The notes under the pieces were generated by a model. That model did not search any database, had not been told where the DNA came from, and saw only the letters and a program-made list of their open reading frames with translations. From contig CM054058.1 in assembly GCA_028641055.1 (NCBI GenBank), forward strand, positions 239,616,187 through 239,680,186: a stretch of DNA of 64,000 nucleotides. The letters are read 5' to 3'. The DNA is from Alopecurus myosuroides. Lineage: Eukaryota > Streptophyta > Magnoliopsida > Poales > Poaceae. Positions 34,373 through 46,046 of the stretch are shown here, in pieces (positions within the stretch are counted from its first letter, which is position 1; each line of letters opens with the position of its first letter). The translations under genes were made by a program, and so were the position numbers.

Positions 34373-34939
34373 TCAACCAAGTCAGTGGGGTAGATGCCGT
34401 GAAGGATTCAGAGCGGGACTCCTCCATCGAAGCATTTTAGGACAGTTACTTATCCCCTTCGATGAGTTCAAAGTCTTCATAAGGATCATGGATCCCCTGC
34501 CGACGAAATCAAAACCGGCAAAATTCAACACCAAGGAGAATTATGGTTTGTATTGCCGGTCCAGGATGGATGAATGCAACTTGGACACCTCAAGTGCAGA
34601 CAGTGTCAGGGCCGCCAGGAGGCTAAAACGTAAAAGGGAGCAGACCATGAACAAGCCGCAATGAGTCAACATGGCAGGGATCCTGTGACAACCTTTCCCC
34701 CACCATACCAAACCAAATAATCTGGCGGACAATCAACTTAGGGCCTGCCCCGACAGCTGGCGACATGTTTTGTGGAGAACCGCAAGGTCATATCCTAATC
34801 AGAAAGGCGCTTGCACCATGCCAAGGCGACACACAAAGCCCAGCTTCATCGAAGGATCCCGGAAAGGAATACAAGCAGAAAAAGAAGTTACAAGAATAGA
34901 TACTTTATCATCCCTTCTTGTATCACAAAGGGAAGTATG
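34373..34939 (+). pseudogene. Gypsy gag remnant (left of copia insertion)
   Basis: This is degenerate coding-like sequence without a long frame. Short readings such as MDPLPTKSKPAKF and KKEVTRIDTLSSLL resemble the gag linker of wheat gypsy elements. The copia TSD GTATG is at 34935-34939. The sequence continues after the copia at 42913. Assignment is by style only. Confidence 0.4.
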
Positions 34940-36275
34940 TGTTGGGAATATGCCCTAGAGGCAATCATAGATGATGTAATTCCCAATGTATTCATAAAGT
35001 TATTAAGTTGTCCTTTGGTTTGAACATCTGATATATGTCATTGAATATGTGATTCGATTGTGGAACTATGTATTCATGTTGTTCATACTAGATTGTCCTT
35101 AGTCATTTAGGTTGTGCTGGACACACACCCTAGACTAATGTGAGTGTTGGCTGATGACACGGTTCCACTTGTCATGGGCATGGTGATGCCATTCCAACGT
35201 TCACGGATTTGGCTAAAGAGTTTAGCAAGTCGGACTGACCCACATTGAGATGCAACGGTCAAGTCGTCATTTGCATGTCTCAATCAATGTAATCCTTAGA
35301 CCTGAGGTTGTCGCACAATCCGAGTTGTGGATCACCGACTTAGGTTCTGTCAAACGTTGTTCTGTGACAAGGCAACTATAAAGGCAGAGTTCGGGTCGAA
35401 TGAGAAGCAAGCTGCGTGATGTGGATAATCAAGATGGGATTTTGCCCCTCCGAATGGAGAGATATTCTCTGGGCCCTCTCGAGTGATATGATTCAGGAAG
35501 CATGGCCATGCGCGACTCAGTTAAGTGTTAACTGTGTCGGTTGACTAAGAGTTAGTCAGATGAATCACATGTCACAGATCGAGAAGAGAGTTGAGCTATT
35601 TAAGGGATGACGATAAATCGCCTATAGCTCGACAAGGTATATCGTGAGGCAAAAGGGACTAAGATGAATATCACATTGAAAGGTATGTCGTCATGACTCA
35701 ATGGTACTTGGGAGTCGGCACGTTCTGCTAGGAGCCGCTACCGATTGATCGATTGGGAGTTGGACTCCAATCGTGTCCAAGTCGCCATGAGCCTGCAGGG
35801 TCGCACACTTAAGAGCGGGAGCAAATATTGGTTGGGTTGGACCCAAACCGGAAATGGACTGATTGTGTGAGTCGGACTCACAGAGGGAATGGGCCACAAG
35901 TGTTGTGAAGCCCATTACCATACGCTATATAAAGAGGGGCACAGGTTGCCCAGCGGGCACGTTAGTCCACTCTCCCATGCGCTGGGAACCCTAGCCCCAC
36001 TCAGTCCAGCCGCCGCACCGGACCTAGCAGTCCGCCGTCGGAGCTCCTCCTCGTACGTGTGGATACCGGCAGAGGTGCTGTACGTTCAGCACTTCGACGT
36101 TCGAGGGATTGGATCGGCCGGACCGGATCGTGGGACTGCACTGCCCCGACCCGACGCGCTACATCGATAATCCGCACCTGCGCGTCTAGTGGTAATACTC
36201 GTGGCCTTCTACCTCGGCTAGATCTTGGGAGTACCGCGTAGGAAAAGTTTTCGTTTATCTCTACGCGTCCCAACA
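34940..36275 (+). repeat. 5' LTR of copia (1336 bp)
   Basis: It begins TGTTGGGAATATGCCC and ends GCGTCCCAACA. The TATA box is TATATAAA at 35926-35933, about 340 bases before the LTR end. Confidence 0.97.
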
Positions 36276-36276
36276 G

Positions 36277-36290
36277 TGGTATCAGAGCGG
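36277..36290 (+). other. Primer binding site of copia
   Basis: TGGTATCAGAGCGG, one base after the 5' LTR, is complementary to initiator tRNA-Met. Confidence 0.9.
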
Positions 36291-37594
36291 TAGCTTCTGG
36301 TATTAGGCCCGAGATCCGTACATATGTGATATGTAGTTAGCGTTAGATGTGATCTAATTGCTGTTTTGGTGGTCGGTCTATGAGATAGATCGGTTTTGTA
36401 CAAGGTTGATTGGATCAATCGTACTCGGGGTTAATGGATGATCAGGTTTCCGTGATCATACTGCTAAGGTCGTGGAACAACTTACCCCTACCGGTCGGCT
36501 TCCGCCATCGGGGTATACCGTGACACATAAATCCAGTTGCGGTGATCGAAGATCAAAGAGTTTGGTCGAATCGGAATACGGATCAGATTCGGGTAAAATC
36601 GTTTTATCCGATGAAGAAATCCATGATCGGAATGCAGAAGAGATCTGCGTTTTCCGAAATCATCCTGTCGTAGCGCCTTAGATGTCGTTGCGAGTTTCAC
36701 AACGCCGGTAGATATCGTATCTATGCATAACTTGTTTTTGCAGGAAGTTGTGAATGGTATGGCTTATGTGCATGTGATGTGTGTAATCCATACATGATCT
36801 GCGTATCATGTTTTTTGTCAGCCGGCTGGAGCCTAGGTGCTGTCATTTTATTGTATACCGGCCTGCGTGTCGGATTCTCTATGTAAATTTCATTTACTTA
36901 GCTAGTGTAGCTTGTTGGAGAACCCGGATGGCATGCAAGTCGATGTACAAGTCGGCTACATGGAGTAAGATGGCACGTGACAAGAGTTGGCACGAGTCGA
37001 CTTACAAGCTTCGTGGAGATGGAGATCACCATGAAGAGAGCCATACCATTTCACATTATAATTGCTTTATTTGTGTTATTGTTATGTCTCTATTTACCTC
37101 TATTTAGATAGTTGGTAGATTCTTTAATCCCTCAAAGAAAGTCTAGTCGGTCGCCCCGCCAGTGCTGCACCATCACAAGTCGGACATTCTTGGTAGTGGG
37201 CTCATGAAATTGAGGTGCTACCAATTCTTTCCGGTTAGGTGGGTTTGAGTCGGACTCTTACAAGCAGAAGCACTTGGTAATCTAGACGAGTCCATCACAA
37301 CGGTTGTGGGGCTCGGGGCGAGGTAGGTTGGGAGCCGGGGCATGTGATGTCACCCAACTAACAGGAGTCGTATAGAGATACGATTGGCAAGGTGTTGCCT
37401 ACCTAGATCACTTGACGGCTAGCGGTGATGCTAAAGCTCACTAGTCGGCTTGCTTATTTAGGGTCCTGAATCACTTAGCAACCATCGGAGGGATGTTGGT
37501 TCTAGTGGGAGCATAAGTATTAAAACGTTTAATATGCCTGCTCTTTTATGAATACATGTCTTAAGTGTTTTTGCGTATTTTCTGTTGTAGATCA
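36291..37594 (+). other. Copia untranslated leader
   Basis: This leader of 1.3 kb lies between the primer site and the gag ATG, with no convincing ORF. It probably holds the packaging signal. Several upstream short frames exist (for example 36472-36681), but none resembles a protein. Confidence 0.6.
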
Positions 37595-40500
37595 ATGGCA
37601 CCTAGCAACCTTCCTCAGTTGTCCACTTTTGCGTTGAGGTCAATCCTAGAGAAAGATAAGCTTAATGGAATTAATTTCACCAACTGGTATCGTAATCTGA
37701 GGATAGTCCTCAAGCATGACAAGAAAGAACATGTTCTAGAAACTCCACTTCCAGATGAGCCTGATGACGATGCGACTGTCGCTGTCATGAATGCCTACCG
37801 TAAGGCTAGAGATGAGTCTACGGAGATTAGCTGTCTTATGCTTGCACACATGGAACCGGACTTGCAGCAGCAGTTCGAGAATGTTGAGGCCTACGATATG
37901 ATCGAAAGCCTCAAAAGTATGTTCCAGGCTCAAGCAAGGACTGAGAGGTATCAAGTCTCTCAAGCTTTGCTTGGCTGTAAGCTGAAAGACGGCGATCCAC
38001 TGAGTCCGCATGTAATCAAGATGATTGGTTACATACAGTCTTTGGATCGCTTGGGCTTCTCAATTAAAGAAGAGATCGCCACTGATATAATTCTGAACTC
38101 TCTTCCTAGTGCGTATGGTCCGTTCATCTCGAACTATCATATGCATGGTATGGATAAGAGTATCACTGAATTACATGGGATGCTCAAAACGGCAGAGGCT
38201 GATATCAAGAAAGGCGCCAGTCAAGTGTTGATGGTGCAGAATAAGGCTAAGTTCAAGAAGAGTTCTTGGACTAAGAAGAAGAAGGATAAGTCAGGAGGTA
38301 GCGCCCATGGCCCTGTCCAGAGTGCTCCCTCAAAGACTAAGCCTTCTCCTGCAGCCGGAGCCAATTGCTTCTATTGCAAGCAGGATGGCCACTGGAAGAG
38401 GAACTGCACCAAGTATTTGGCTGACAAGGCCAAGAGTGGAGGTATGACTTCCGACTCAGGTACACTTGTGTGCAATGTTATAGACATTTATCTTGCTGAT
38501 TCCCCTAATAGTTCTTGGGTATATGATACCGGATCAGTCATTCACATTTGCAACTCGTTGCAGGGGCTGGTAAGAACTAGGAGCGTGGCAAGAGGAGAGG
38601 TTGATATTCGGGTCGGCAACAAGGCGAGAGTCGCTGCGTTGGAAGTCGGCACGATGCAACTTCATTTACCTTCAGGATTTATTTTGGAACTAAATAATTG
38701 TTATTATGTTCCAGCGCTTAGTCGAAACATTATTTCCGCCTCATGTTTGATGAGACAAGGTTATGAGTCGAATATTAAGAATAATGGTTGTTCTTTATAT
38801 TTGAAAGATATGTTTCACGGCTTTGCACCCGTTCAGAACGGGTTATTTATTTTAAATCTTGATAGTGAATCGGTCTATAACATAAATGTTAAAAGGTTGA
38901 AACCAAATGATCTGAATATGACTTACTTTTGGCACTGTCGGCTTGGTCATATAAGTTGGAAGCGCATGAAGAAGCTCCATGATGATGGACTTCTAACTTC
39001 GTTTGACTTAGAGTCATTCGAGACATGCGAATCATGCCTACTAGGCAAAATGACCAAGACACCTTTTGCAAGGAGTTGTGAAAGGGCGTCCGACTTGTTG
39101 GAACTAATACATAGTGATGTATGTGGTCCAATGAGCACGACAGCCAGAGGTGGTTATGAGTACTTCATTACCTTCACTGATGATTTGAGTAGGTATGGAT
39201 ATATCTATTTAATGAAACACAAGTCGGAAGCCTTTGAAAAGTTCAAGGAATTCCAGAATGAGGTACAAAATCAGCTCGGCAAGAAAATAAAGTTTCTACG
39301 GTCGGACCGTGGAGGCGAGTACATGAGCCATGAGTTTGATGACCATCTAAAGAGTTGTGGAATAGTTCCTCAACTCACTCCGCCGGGTACACCGCAGAGA
39401 AACGGTGTATCGGAACGGAGAAATCGGACCTTGTTGGACATGGTACGATCAATGATGAGTCAGACAGATCTACCTTTATCATTTTGGGGTTATTGTCTAG
39501 AAACTGCAGCGTTCACACTAAACAGAGTACCATCAAAGTCAGTAGAGAAGACACCACATGAGATGTGGACTGGTAAAAAGCCAAGTTTGTCTTTTCTAAA
39601 GATTTGGGGTTGTGAAGCATTTGTCAAGCGACTTCAGTCGGACAAGCTCACGCCCAAGTCGGATAAGTGTATTTTCGTGGGGTATCCGAGGGAAACCTTG
39701 GGGTACTACTTCTACAACCGGGAAGAGGGCAAAGTGTTTGTCGCTCGGAATGGTGTCTTCCTTGAGAAAGAGTTTCTCAGTCGGGAAGTCAGTGGGAGCA
39801 CGGTGCAACTCGAAGAAATTCGAGAGGAACCAGCTAGGGGCGAGCCGGCAATGGCCTTGGAGGCTGAGCCGGTCGTGGTACCTACACCGGTAACAGCACC
39901 TGAACCACGGAGATCTGCCAGATTACAGAGTGCTCGAGATGTTTTACTGTTAGACAGTAACGAGCCGGCAACTTATTCGGAAGCGATGGTGGGATCTGAT
40001 TCCGAGTCATGGCTTGGAGCCATGAGATCCGAGTTAAAGTCCATGGATGAAAACCAAGTTTGGAATTTGGTTGATCTGCCTGACGGTGCAAGACCCGTCG
40101 AGTGCAAATGGGTCTTTAAGAAGAAAATTGATATGGATGGAAATATTTCCGTCTATAAAGCACGACTTGTCGCGAAGGGGTTCCGACAGGTTCAAGGAGT
40201 TGACTACGACGAGACATTCTCGCCTGTAGCGATGCTTAAATCAATTCGGATCATGTTAGCCATAGCAGCCTATTTCGACTATGAGATATGGCAGATGGAT
40301 GTCAAGACGGCTTTCCTTAATGGAAATTTAACTGAGGACGTGTATATGATACAGCCCGAAGGTTTTGTCGATCCAGCTAATGCTGACAAGGTATGCAAAC
40401 TTCAGAAATCCATTTATGGGTTGAAGCAAGCATCTCGGAGTTGGAACATTCGCTTTGATGAGGTAGTCAAATCGTTTGGCTTCATCAAGAGCGATCATGA

Positions 40501-41536
40501 TTCTTGTTTATACAAGAAGTTTAGTGGGAGCAAAGTAAACTTTCTAATCTTATATGTGGATGACATATTGCTGATTGGAAATGATGTCATGATGTTGCAA
40601 GAAACCAAAGAGTCATTGGAAAGGAGTTTCTCAATGAAGGATTTGGGTGAGGCAACTTACATATTAGGAATCAGGATCTATAGAGATAGATCCAGGCGGC
40701 TCATTGGATTGAGTCAGAGTACTTATCTGGACAAGGTTTTGAAGAAATTCAAAATGCAAGAGTCCAAGAAGGGATTCTTGCCGATGTCCCATGGTATAAA
40801 ACTTAGCAAGACTCAGTGTCCTTCGACGACTGATGAGCGAAGTCGGATGAGTGTGATCCCGTATGCTTCGGCAATCGGATCCATCATGTATGCCATGATT
40901 TGTACTAGGCCAGATGTTTCCTATGCTCTAAGTGTTACGAGCAGATACCAGGCTGACCCTGGCGAAGCCCACTGGGCAGCGGTTAAAAACATTCTTAAGT
41001 ATTTAAGAAATACTAAGGAAATGTTCCTAGTTTATGGAGGTGATGAGGAATTCAGTGTAAAGGGTTACACGGATGCGAGTTATCTCACCGACTCAGATGA
41101 TTCTCGTTCGCAATCGGGATACGTGTTCGTAATGAACGGAGGAGCTGTGAGCTGGAAGAGTTCCAAGCAAGATACGGTGTCTGCATCTACAACAGAGGCT
41201 GAGTATATTGCTGCCTCAGAGGCGGCAAAGGAAGCTGTTTGGATCAGGAACCTCCTGATTGATCTTGGTGTGGTTCAGGGCGCGTCCAATCCTTTGGACG
41301 TATATTGTGACAACAATGGTGCTATCGCACAGGCCAAGGAACCTAGACAACACCAGAAGAACAAACATATACTCATGCGGTACCACCTCATTCGCCAGTT
41401 TGTCGAACAAGGTGATATCAAGTTATGCAAAGTACACACGGATGCAAACATTGCAGATCCGTTGACAAAGGCGCTACCACAGCCTAAGCATGAGGCGCAC
41501 ACGAGAGGTATGGGCATTAGATGCCTAGGCATATGA
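37595..41536 (+). CDS. Copia gag-pol polyprotein
   Basis: This uninterrupted frame of 1313 residues starts from the ATG at 37595 (MAPSNLPQLSTF). Order: UBN2-type gag domain in the first 230 residues; CCHC knuckle CFYCKQDGHWKRNC starting at C258; aspartic protease YDTGS with D311; GAG pre-integrase region (HCRLGHISWKRMKKLH); integrase core with LIHSDVCGP, LRSDRGGEY and NGVSERRNR; reverse transcriptase with QMDVKTAFLNG and the YVDD box at 987-990; RNase H with YTDASYLTD and the terminal ADPLTKALP. The integrase-before-reverse-transcriptase order defines copia. No stop or frameshift is present and every catalytic motif is recognisable, so this copy is a good candidate for an autonomous master element. 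Confidence 0.97.
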   Translation: MAPSNLPQLSTFALRSILEKDKLNGINFTNWYRNLRIVLKHDKKEHVLETPLPDEPDDDATVAVMNAYRKARDESTEISCLMLAHMEPDLQQQFENVEAYDMIESLKSMFQAQARTERYQVSQALLGCKLKDGDPLSPHVIKMIGYIQSLDRLGFSIKEEIATDIILNSLPSAYGPFISNYHMHGMDKSITELHGMLKTAEADIKKGASQVLMVQNKAKFKKSSWTKKKKDKSGGSAHGPVQSAPSKTKPSPAAGANCFYCKQDGHWKRNCTKYLADKAKSGGMTSDSGTLVCNVIDIYLADSPNSSWVYDTGSVIHICNSLQGLVRTRSVARGEVDIRVGNKARVAALEVGTMQLHLPSGFILELNNCYYVPALSRNIISASCLMRQGYESNIKNNGCSLYLKDMFHGFAPVQNGLFILNLDSESVYNINVKRLKPNDLNMTYFWHCRLGHISWKRMKKLHDDGLLTSFDLESFETCESCLLGKMTKTPFARSCERASDLLELIHSDVCGPMSTTARGGYEYFITFTDDLSRYGYIYLMKHKSEAFEKFKEFQNEVQNQLGKKIKFLRSDRGGEYMSHEFDDHLKSCGIVPQLTPPGTPQRNGVSERRNRTLLDMVRSMMSQTDLPLSFWGYCLETAAFTLNRVPSKSVEKTPHEMWTGKKPSLSFLKIWGCEAFVKRLQSDKLTPKSDKCIFVGYPRETLGYYFYNREEGKVFVARNGVFLEKEFLSREVSGSTVQLEEIREEPARGEPAMALEAEPVVVPTPVTAPEPRRSARLQSARDVLLLDSNEPATYSEAMVGSDSESWLGAMRSELKSMDENQVWNLVDLPDGARPVECKWVFKKKIDMDGNISVYKARLVAKGFRQVQGVDYDETFSPVAMLKSIRIMLAIAAYFDYEIWQMDVKTAFLNGNLTEDVYMIQPEGFVDPANADKVCKLQKSIYGLKQASRSWNIRFDEVVKSFGFIKSDHDSCLYKKFSGSKVNFLILYVDDILLIGNDVMMLQETKESLERSFSMKDLGEATYILGIRIYRDRSRRLIGLSQSTYLDKVLKKFKMQESKKGFLPMSHGIKLSKTQCPSTTDERSRMSVIPYASAIGSIMYAMICTRPDVSYALSVTSRYQADPGEAHWAAVKNILKYLRNTKEMFLVYGGDEEFSVKGYTDASYLTDSDDSRSQSGYVFVMNGGAVSWKSSKQDTVSASTTEAEYIAASEAAKEAVWIRNLLIDLGVVQGASNPLDVYCDNNGAIAQAKEPRQHQKNKHILMRYHLIRQFVEQGDIKLCKVHTDANIADPLTKALPQPKHEAHTRGMGIRCLGI

Positions 41537-41556
41537 TGCCAAGATGATTGACTCTA

Positions 41557-41571
41557 GTGCAAGTGGGAGAC
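41557..41571 (+). other. Polypurine tract of copia
   Basis: GTGCAAGTGGGAGAC lies directly before the 3' LTR. This is the usual copia form. Confidence 0.8.
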
Positions 41572-42907
41572 TGTTGGGAATATGCCCTAGAGGCAATCAT
41601 AGATGATGTAATTCCCAATGTATTCATAAAGTTATTAAGTTGTCCTTTGGTTTGAACATCTGATATATGTCATTGAATATGTGATTCGATTGTGGAACTA
41701 TGTATTCATGTTGTTCATACTAGATTGTCCTTAGTCATTTAGGTTGTGCTGGACACACACCCTAGACTAATGTGAGTGTTGGCTGATGACACGGTTCCAC
41801 TTGTCATGGGCATGGTGATGCCATTCCAACGTTCACGGATTTGGCTAAAGAGTTTAGCAAGTCGGACTGACCCACATTGAGATGCAACGGTCAAGTCGTC
41901 ATTTGCATGTCTCAATCAATGTAATCCTTAGACCTGAGGTTGTCGCACAATCCGAGTTGTGGATCACCGACTTAGGTTCTGTCAAACGTTGTTCTGTGAC
42001 AAGGCAACTATAAAGGCAGAGTTCGGGTCGAATGAGAAGCAAGCTGCGTGATGTGGATAATCAAGATGGGATTTTGCCCCTCCGAATGGAGAGATATTCT
42101 CTGGGCCCTCTCGAGTGATATGATTCAGGAAGCATGGCCATGCGCGACTCAGTTAAGTGTTAACTGTGTCGGTTGACTAAGAGTTAGTCAGATGAATCAC
42201 ATGTCACAGATCGAGAAGAGAGTTGAGCTATTTAAGGGATGACGATAAATCGCCTATAGCTCGACAAGGTATATCGTGAGGCAAAAGGGACTAAGATGAA
42301 TATCACATTGAAAGGTATGTCGTCATGACTCAATGGTACTTGGGAGTCGGCACGTTCTGCTAGGAGCCGCTACCGATTGATCGATTGGGAGTTGGACTCC
42401 AATCGTGTCCAAGTCGCCATGAGCCTGCAGGGTCGCACACTTAAGAGCGGGAGCAAATATTGGTTGGGTTGGACCCAAACCGGAAATGGACTGATTGTGT
42501 GAGTCGGACTCACAGAGGGAATGGGCCACAAGTGTTGTGAAGCCCATTACCATACGCTATATAAAGAGGGGCACAGGTTGCCCAGCGGGCACGTTAGTCC
42601 ACTCTCCCATGCGTTGGGAACCCTAGCCCCACTCAGTCCAGCCGCCGCACCGGACCTAGCAGTCCGCCGTCGGAGCTCCTCCTCGTACGTGTGGATACCG
42701 GCAGAGGTGCTGTACGTTCAGCACTTCGACGTTCGAGGGATTGGATCGGCCGGACCGGATCGTGGGACTGCACTGCCCCGACCCGACGCGCTACATCGAT
42801 AATCCGCACCTGCGCGTCTAGTGGTAATACTCGTGGCCTTCTACCTCGGCTAGATCTTGGGAGTACCGCGTAGGAAAAGTTTTCGTTTATCTCTACGCGT
42901 CCCAACA
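41572..42907 (+). repeat. 3' LTR of copia (1336 bp)
   Basis: It has the same length as the 5' LTR, with one visible substitution at 42614. Confidence 0.97.
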
Positions 42908-42912
42908 GTATG

Positions 42913-43420
42913 GACCCACGAATCACTCCATGTGAGATTGCTACATGATAACGAAGTTCTTTAAGGAAGACCCCGAAGGCAGTAGCTCATATAAAGAAGA
43001 AGAGGAGGGGAGTAAGTTGTGGGTCGGCTTCAAGCCGCTGACATGCCTCCATGTTTTCACCAGCAACCTTCGATCAAGGAGTACCGAGTGAGATGGTAGG
43101 CTCGGTAGAAGCAGTCTGTCTTAAAGGAACAAAGGATCACTCGGGGACAGGAGGATTAACCCTAGAGCTACAACGAATCAGGATGAGTCGCGTTAGTAGT
43201 ATCGACACAAGTCGCAGGATATAAGCTCGACATGATCATGATGGATGGAGGTAGCAGCATAAATATCTTGTAAGTAAGGATAAATTCTACAAAGTCCATC
43301 CCCAATGTTTTTCGGTCAAGGGGTTAAGTACGCCAAAGGACAGCCGGAGGCGGGCCCTACAGGCACCAGTCGGCCATGAGGGTGGGCTCGCACCATGTGG
43401 TCACCTGGTGGGCCCCTGGG
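42913..43420 (+). pseudogene. Gypsy gag-protease remnant (right of copia insertion)
   Basis: This continues 34373-34939. Broken frames near 43230-43265 read LDMIMMDGGSSINIL, the aspartic protease motif of Tat/RIRE2-like gypsy elements, followed at once by a stop. No long frame survives. Confidence 0.5.
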
Positions 43421-43553
43421 TCCCATACTATCCCCCTTTGGTCTACTTTCCCCTGATGATTTCTCGTAAAACCTCATTTCTGATTTTTCTTGAATTTTCT
43501 GACGTTCGGAAGATCCCCACTTGACAGGTGTTTTTTTCCTCTGATTTCTGAAT
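43421..43553. other. Unassigned repeat-like sequence
   Basis: It is rich in GGTGGGCCCCTGGG and CCTCATTTCTGATTTTTC type sequence, probably part of another decayed LTR. I see no boundary signals. Confidence 0.3.
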
Positions 43554-43720
43554 TCTTTACCTAATAATAAAAGCGTTAAGGCTTCCCTGGTTGGTTACTT
43601 GGTCGGTCGGTCCGTCATAGAAATTATCCAAAAAATTGATACAAATTACCCACCGCTGCCACGGGTAAGTTATTTTTCTATTTTTCTTGTCCGGGTACCA
43701 ATCTCTTTTTCCCGGTGTCA

Positions 43721-45380
43721 TCTCTACTATATAAAAAGGCTTAAGGTGATGATGGTTGGTTGGTCCGTCATGTCGAAAATACAGATTTACCCTCCACGGA
43801 ATATACTTTGTCCCGTATACAATTAGTCCGAGTGTCCAATCCATATAGGATACCAGCTTTGTGCCGTTCCCGTCCGTTTCGTTTCCTTTGTTTGGTTGGT
43901 ACGTCGCATCCTTTCCTGGTCTGCCGCTTATTCCATACGTACGCAGATGAAGTAAACGACTCTTATTCGTCCGCGTCATGGCCTTCTAAACAGAGAATAG
44001 AGTCCTCATCTAAAAAAAAGAGAATAGAGTCCTGTTGGAACTCGATCCTTACTAGCTTCAAACTAACAATTGTGTACGTGATGGCCAGAAGCGGCAGTCG
44101 AGTCTCCGATCGATGTTCTCCTCAAATAACTAACCATAGGACGACTCGCCATGGTCAGCGACAACGAGTTCGAGGACGAAGACGCTGGGCTGCTCGTGAG
44201 GCCATGCAGCCACCGGCCTTTGAGCCTTGCACGGCGAGGATGCCCGAAACAGCCGCTAGCCTGACCCTAACCGTGCAATGGCTTCCGTCTCCCACGATCT
44301 GTGGCTGATGCGTTGGCGGCGCGCCCTCCACGGCGAGGCTCGTGGCGGCCTGGACCTCGACGGCGAAGATGCCCAGCGTAGCCCCTGGCCGGCCGTCCGT
44401 TTAGTTTATGTGGTCTCTGGCGATCCCCGCTGCAGATGCCTCGGCGTCGCCCTCCATGGCGAGGCTTGGGCGCAGCCCCTGGCCCTCCACCGGCCCAGAC
44501 TCACTTCTCACCTCGTGTCCACAGCACCCTACAAGCAGAAGAAAGAAACTACCAATAAAGGGACAGATTCGATATTTATCACTAATAATTTTTCTTACAA
44601 AATGATCGATAGTTTATAATTTCTTATCCGTCTCCGAAACTAATTGCTATAGATTTAGTCTGCCAAAAAAATTACGATAGATTTAAGACACTGTTTGCAC
44701 CGAAGTTTAGTATATTTTCGGTGTCCAGATAACGCAGAATATTTGAGCCGATATTTTTCATCCAGCAATATTTTAATTTAGCTTTTCTCATTATATTAGA
44801 AGTACAATATACAATAATGTGAGTGCCGATTGGACACCTAGACCAATTTATAATCAGGGTTTACTTAAACCAATTACTCAACTTGAAACCCAAAAACTTA
44901 CGGATTGGAACATACGGATCAAAACTTGAACATTTTTTCGGATTAGTTAGGGCATCCAAGCGGGAAGAAGGGCTACTCCACGGTGATTTTTCTAGAGTAA
45001 CAAGTAGCCGAACCGGCTGGTGGTCGATGAAGCCATCAATGGCGACAACACTATCATGCATGTCTTTCTTGGAGCCAACCCGGCTGTTGGCAGACGAGGC
45101 CACAAAGGATGACAACTCCGTCGACCCTCTAAACCAGGACATTGGGCTCTCCCATGGAGGCAATGCCATCCTAAAGTGTTATGCTACATACTATATGTTC
45201 TCGTAAGCCTTAAGACATTTTGACATGAACGTCGGAGTGGGAAGGAGTGGACGATGGCGAGCAAATTCGATTAGTGGACACCGAGTGAGTCAACTATCAT
45301 GCATCTTATCTGCCAGTAATTATATTTTTAGTGTTTCACACAAATATTCTCCCGTTGCAGCGCACGGGCACATATGCTAG
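43721..45380 (+). mobile_element. Helitron (inner), non-autonomous, 1660 bp
   Basis: It starts TCTCTACTATATAAAAAGGC immediately after an A (43720) and ends CTAG (45377-45380) immediately before a T (45381), the A/T target rule for Helitrons. A 5-bp hairpin (CCCGT 45351-45355, ACGGG 45364-45368) sits eight bases before CTAG. The GC-rich part (about 44140-44530) could be captured host sequence. No Rep/helicase coding is present. Confidence 0.82.
44140..45170. other. Possible captured host-gene fragments inside inner Helitron
   Basis: The GC content rises sharply at 44140-44530, unlike the Helitron ends. A minus-strand frame at 44861-45169 (starting MALPPWESPMSWFRG) and plus-strand frames at 44278-44619 are open but short. 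I recognise none of them. Helitrons in grasses often carry gene pieces, so capture is a reasonable but unproven reading. Confidence 0.25.
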
Positions 45381-45482
45381 TCTTATTATATAGCGATAGA
45401 ATCCTGCTAGGTTACGTTCTTAATATTAGAGCTAGAACCTGTCACATGATTTTTCCTACGAGATATATGGTCCTCCAGGGCA

Positions 45483-46046
45483 AACGACCGTAGGTGGCGT
45501 TCGGAAATAAATACCCAGCCTGACACCCTCGAAATCGCGCGTGTCCGGCGATTGCTATCCTCCTCCATGCAGCGATGAGCGTGAACACGACCTCGGCGCG
45601 CTCATCCGCCAAGCGATTGTGTGGTTGGCGAAGTGAAGTGCTCCATGGCGAAGCGATCCAACTATGTGTCGGGGGCCGCTGTTGGAGGAGCGGCGGTCAT
45701 AGCCCCTGGGCCGCTGGGCGGAGCGTCGTCCAGCTTGGCTCGACCGGACACGCAGGAGGCATCGCAATACGACGTGGTTGCGCATCGGACATGGGAGGGC
45801 GATGTTGTCGACGGCCGCCTGGGAGAACCTCCCGGCGTAGCTCCCTATCCTGTCGCAGCGCCGGCGAGAGCACTCCGGGCGTTGCTCCTAAGTTCTAATG
45901 TGATCCCGCGGCCGCGAGACAGCGAGAGGAGTCCTGGCGCGAGCTCCGCTCTTTCGACTGAGCAGCATGAACCTCACGACCTGAGTGCCGCACTTATCTC
46001 ACCCTCCGCCCGCGACGAGTATCCACGATGGCCTGATGCTGGCTAG
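45483..46046 (+). other. GC-rich insert in outer Helitron with an unidentified 141-codon frame
   Basis: A frame at 45621-46046, with its first ATG at 45645, is open for over 130 codons in GC-rich sequence inside the outer Helitron. It is rich in Ala, Ser, Pro and Arg, and I recognise no family. It could be a fragment of a captured gene or simply a consequence of high GC content. Confidence 0.2.

Larger units (their letters stand above)
34940..42907 (+). mobile_element. Intact, very young Ty1/copia retrotransposon (7968 bp)
   Basis: It is bounded by a perfect GTATG TSD (34935-34939 and 42908-42912). The two 1336-bp LTRs appear to differ at a single base (C at 35982, T at 42614). Primer site, a single open gag-pol frame and polypurine tract are all present. 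By the usual grass LTR rate one difference implies insertion within some tens of thousands of years. It interrupts a decayed gypsy element. Confidence 0.97.

Noticed and set aside
43599..44308. Overlapping frames at the Helitron 5' end as a gene
   Set aside because: They start in Helitron terminal sequence, contain no recognisable domain and have inconsistent codon composition.
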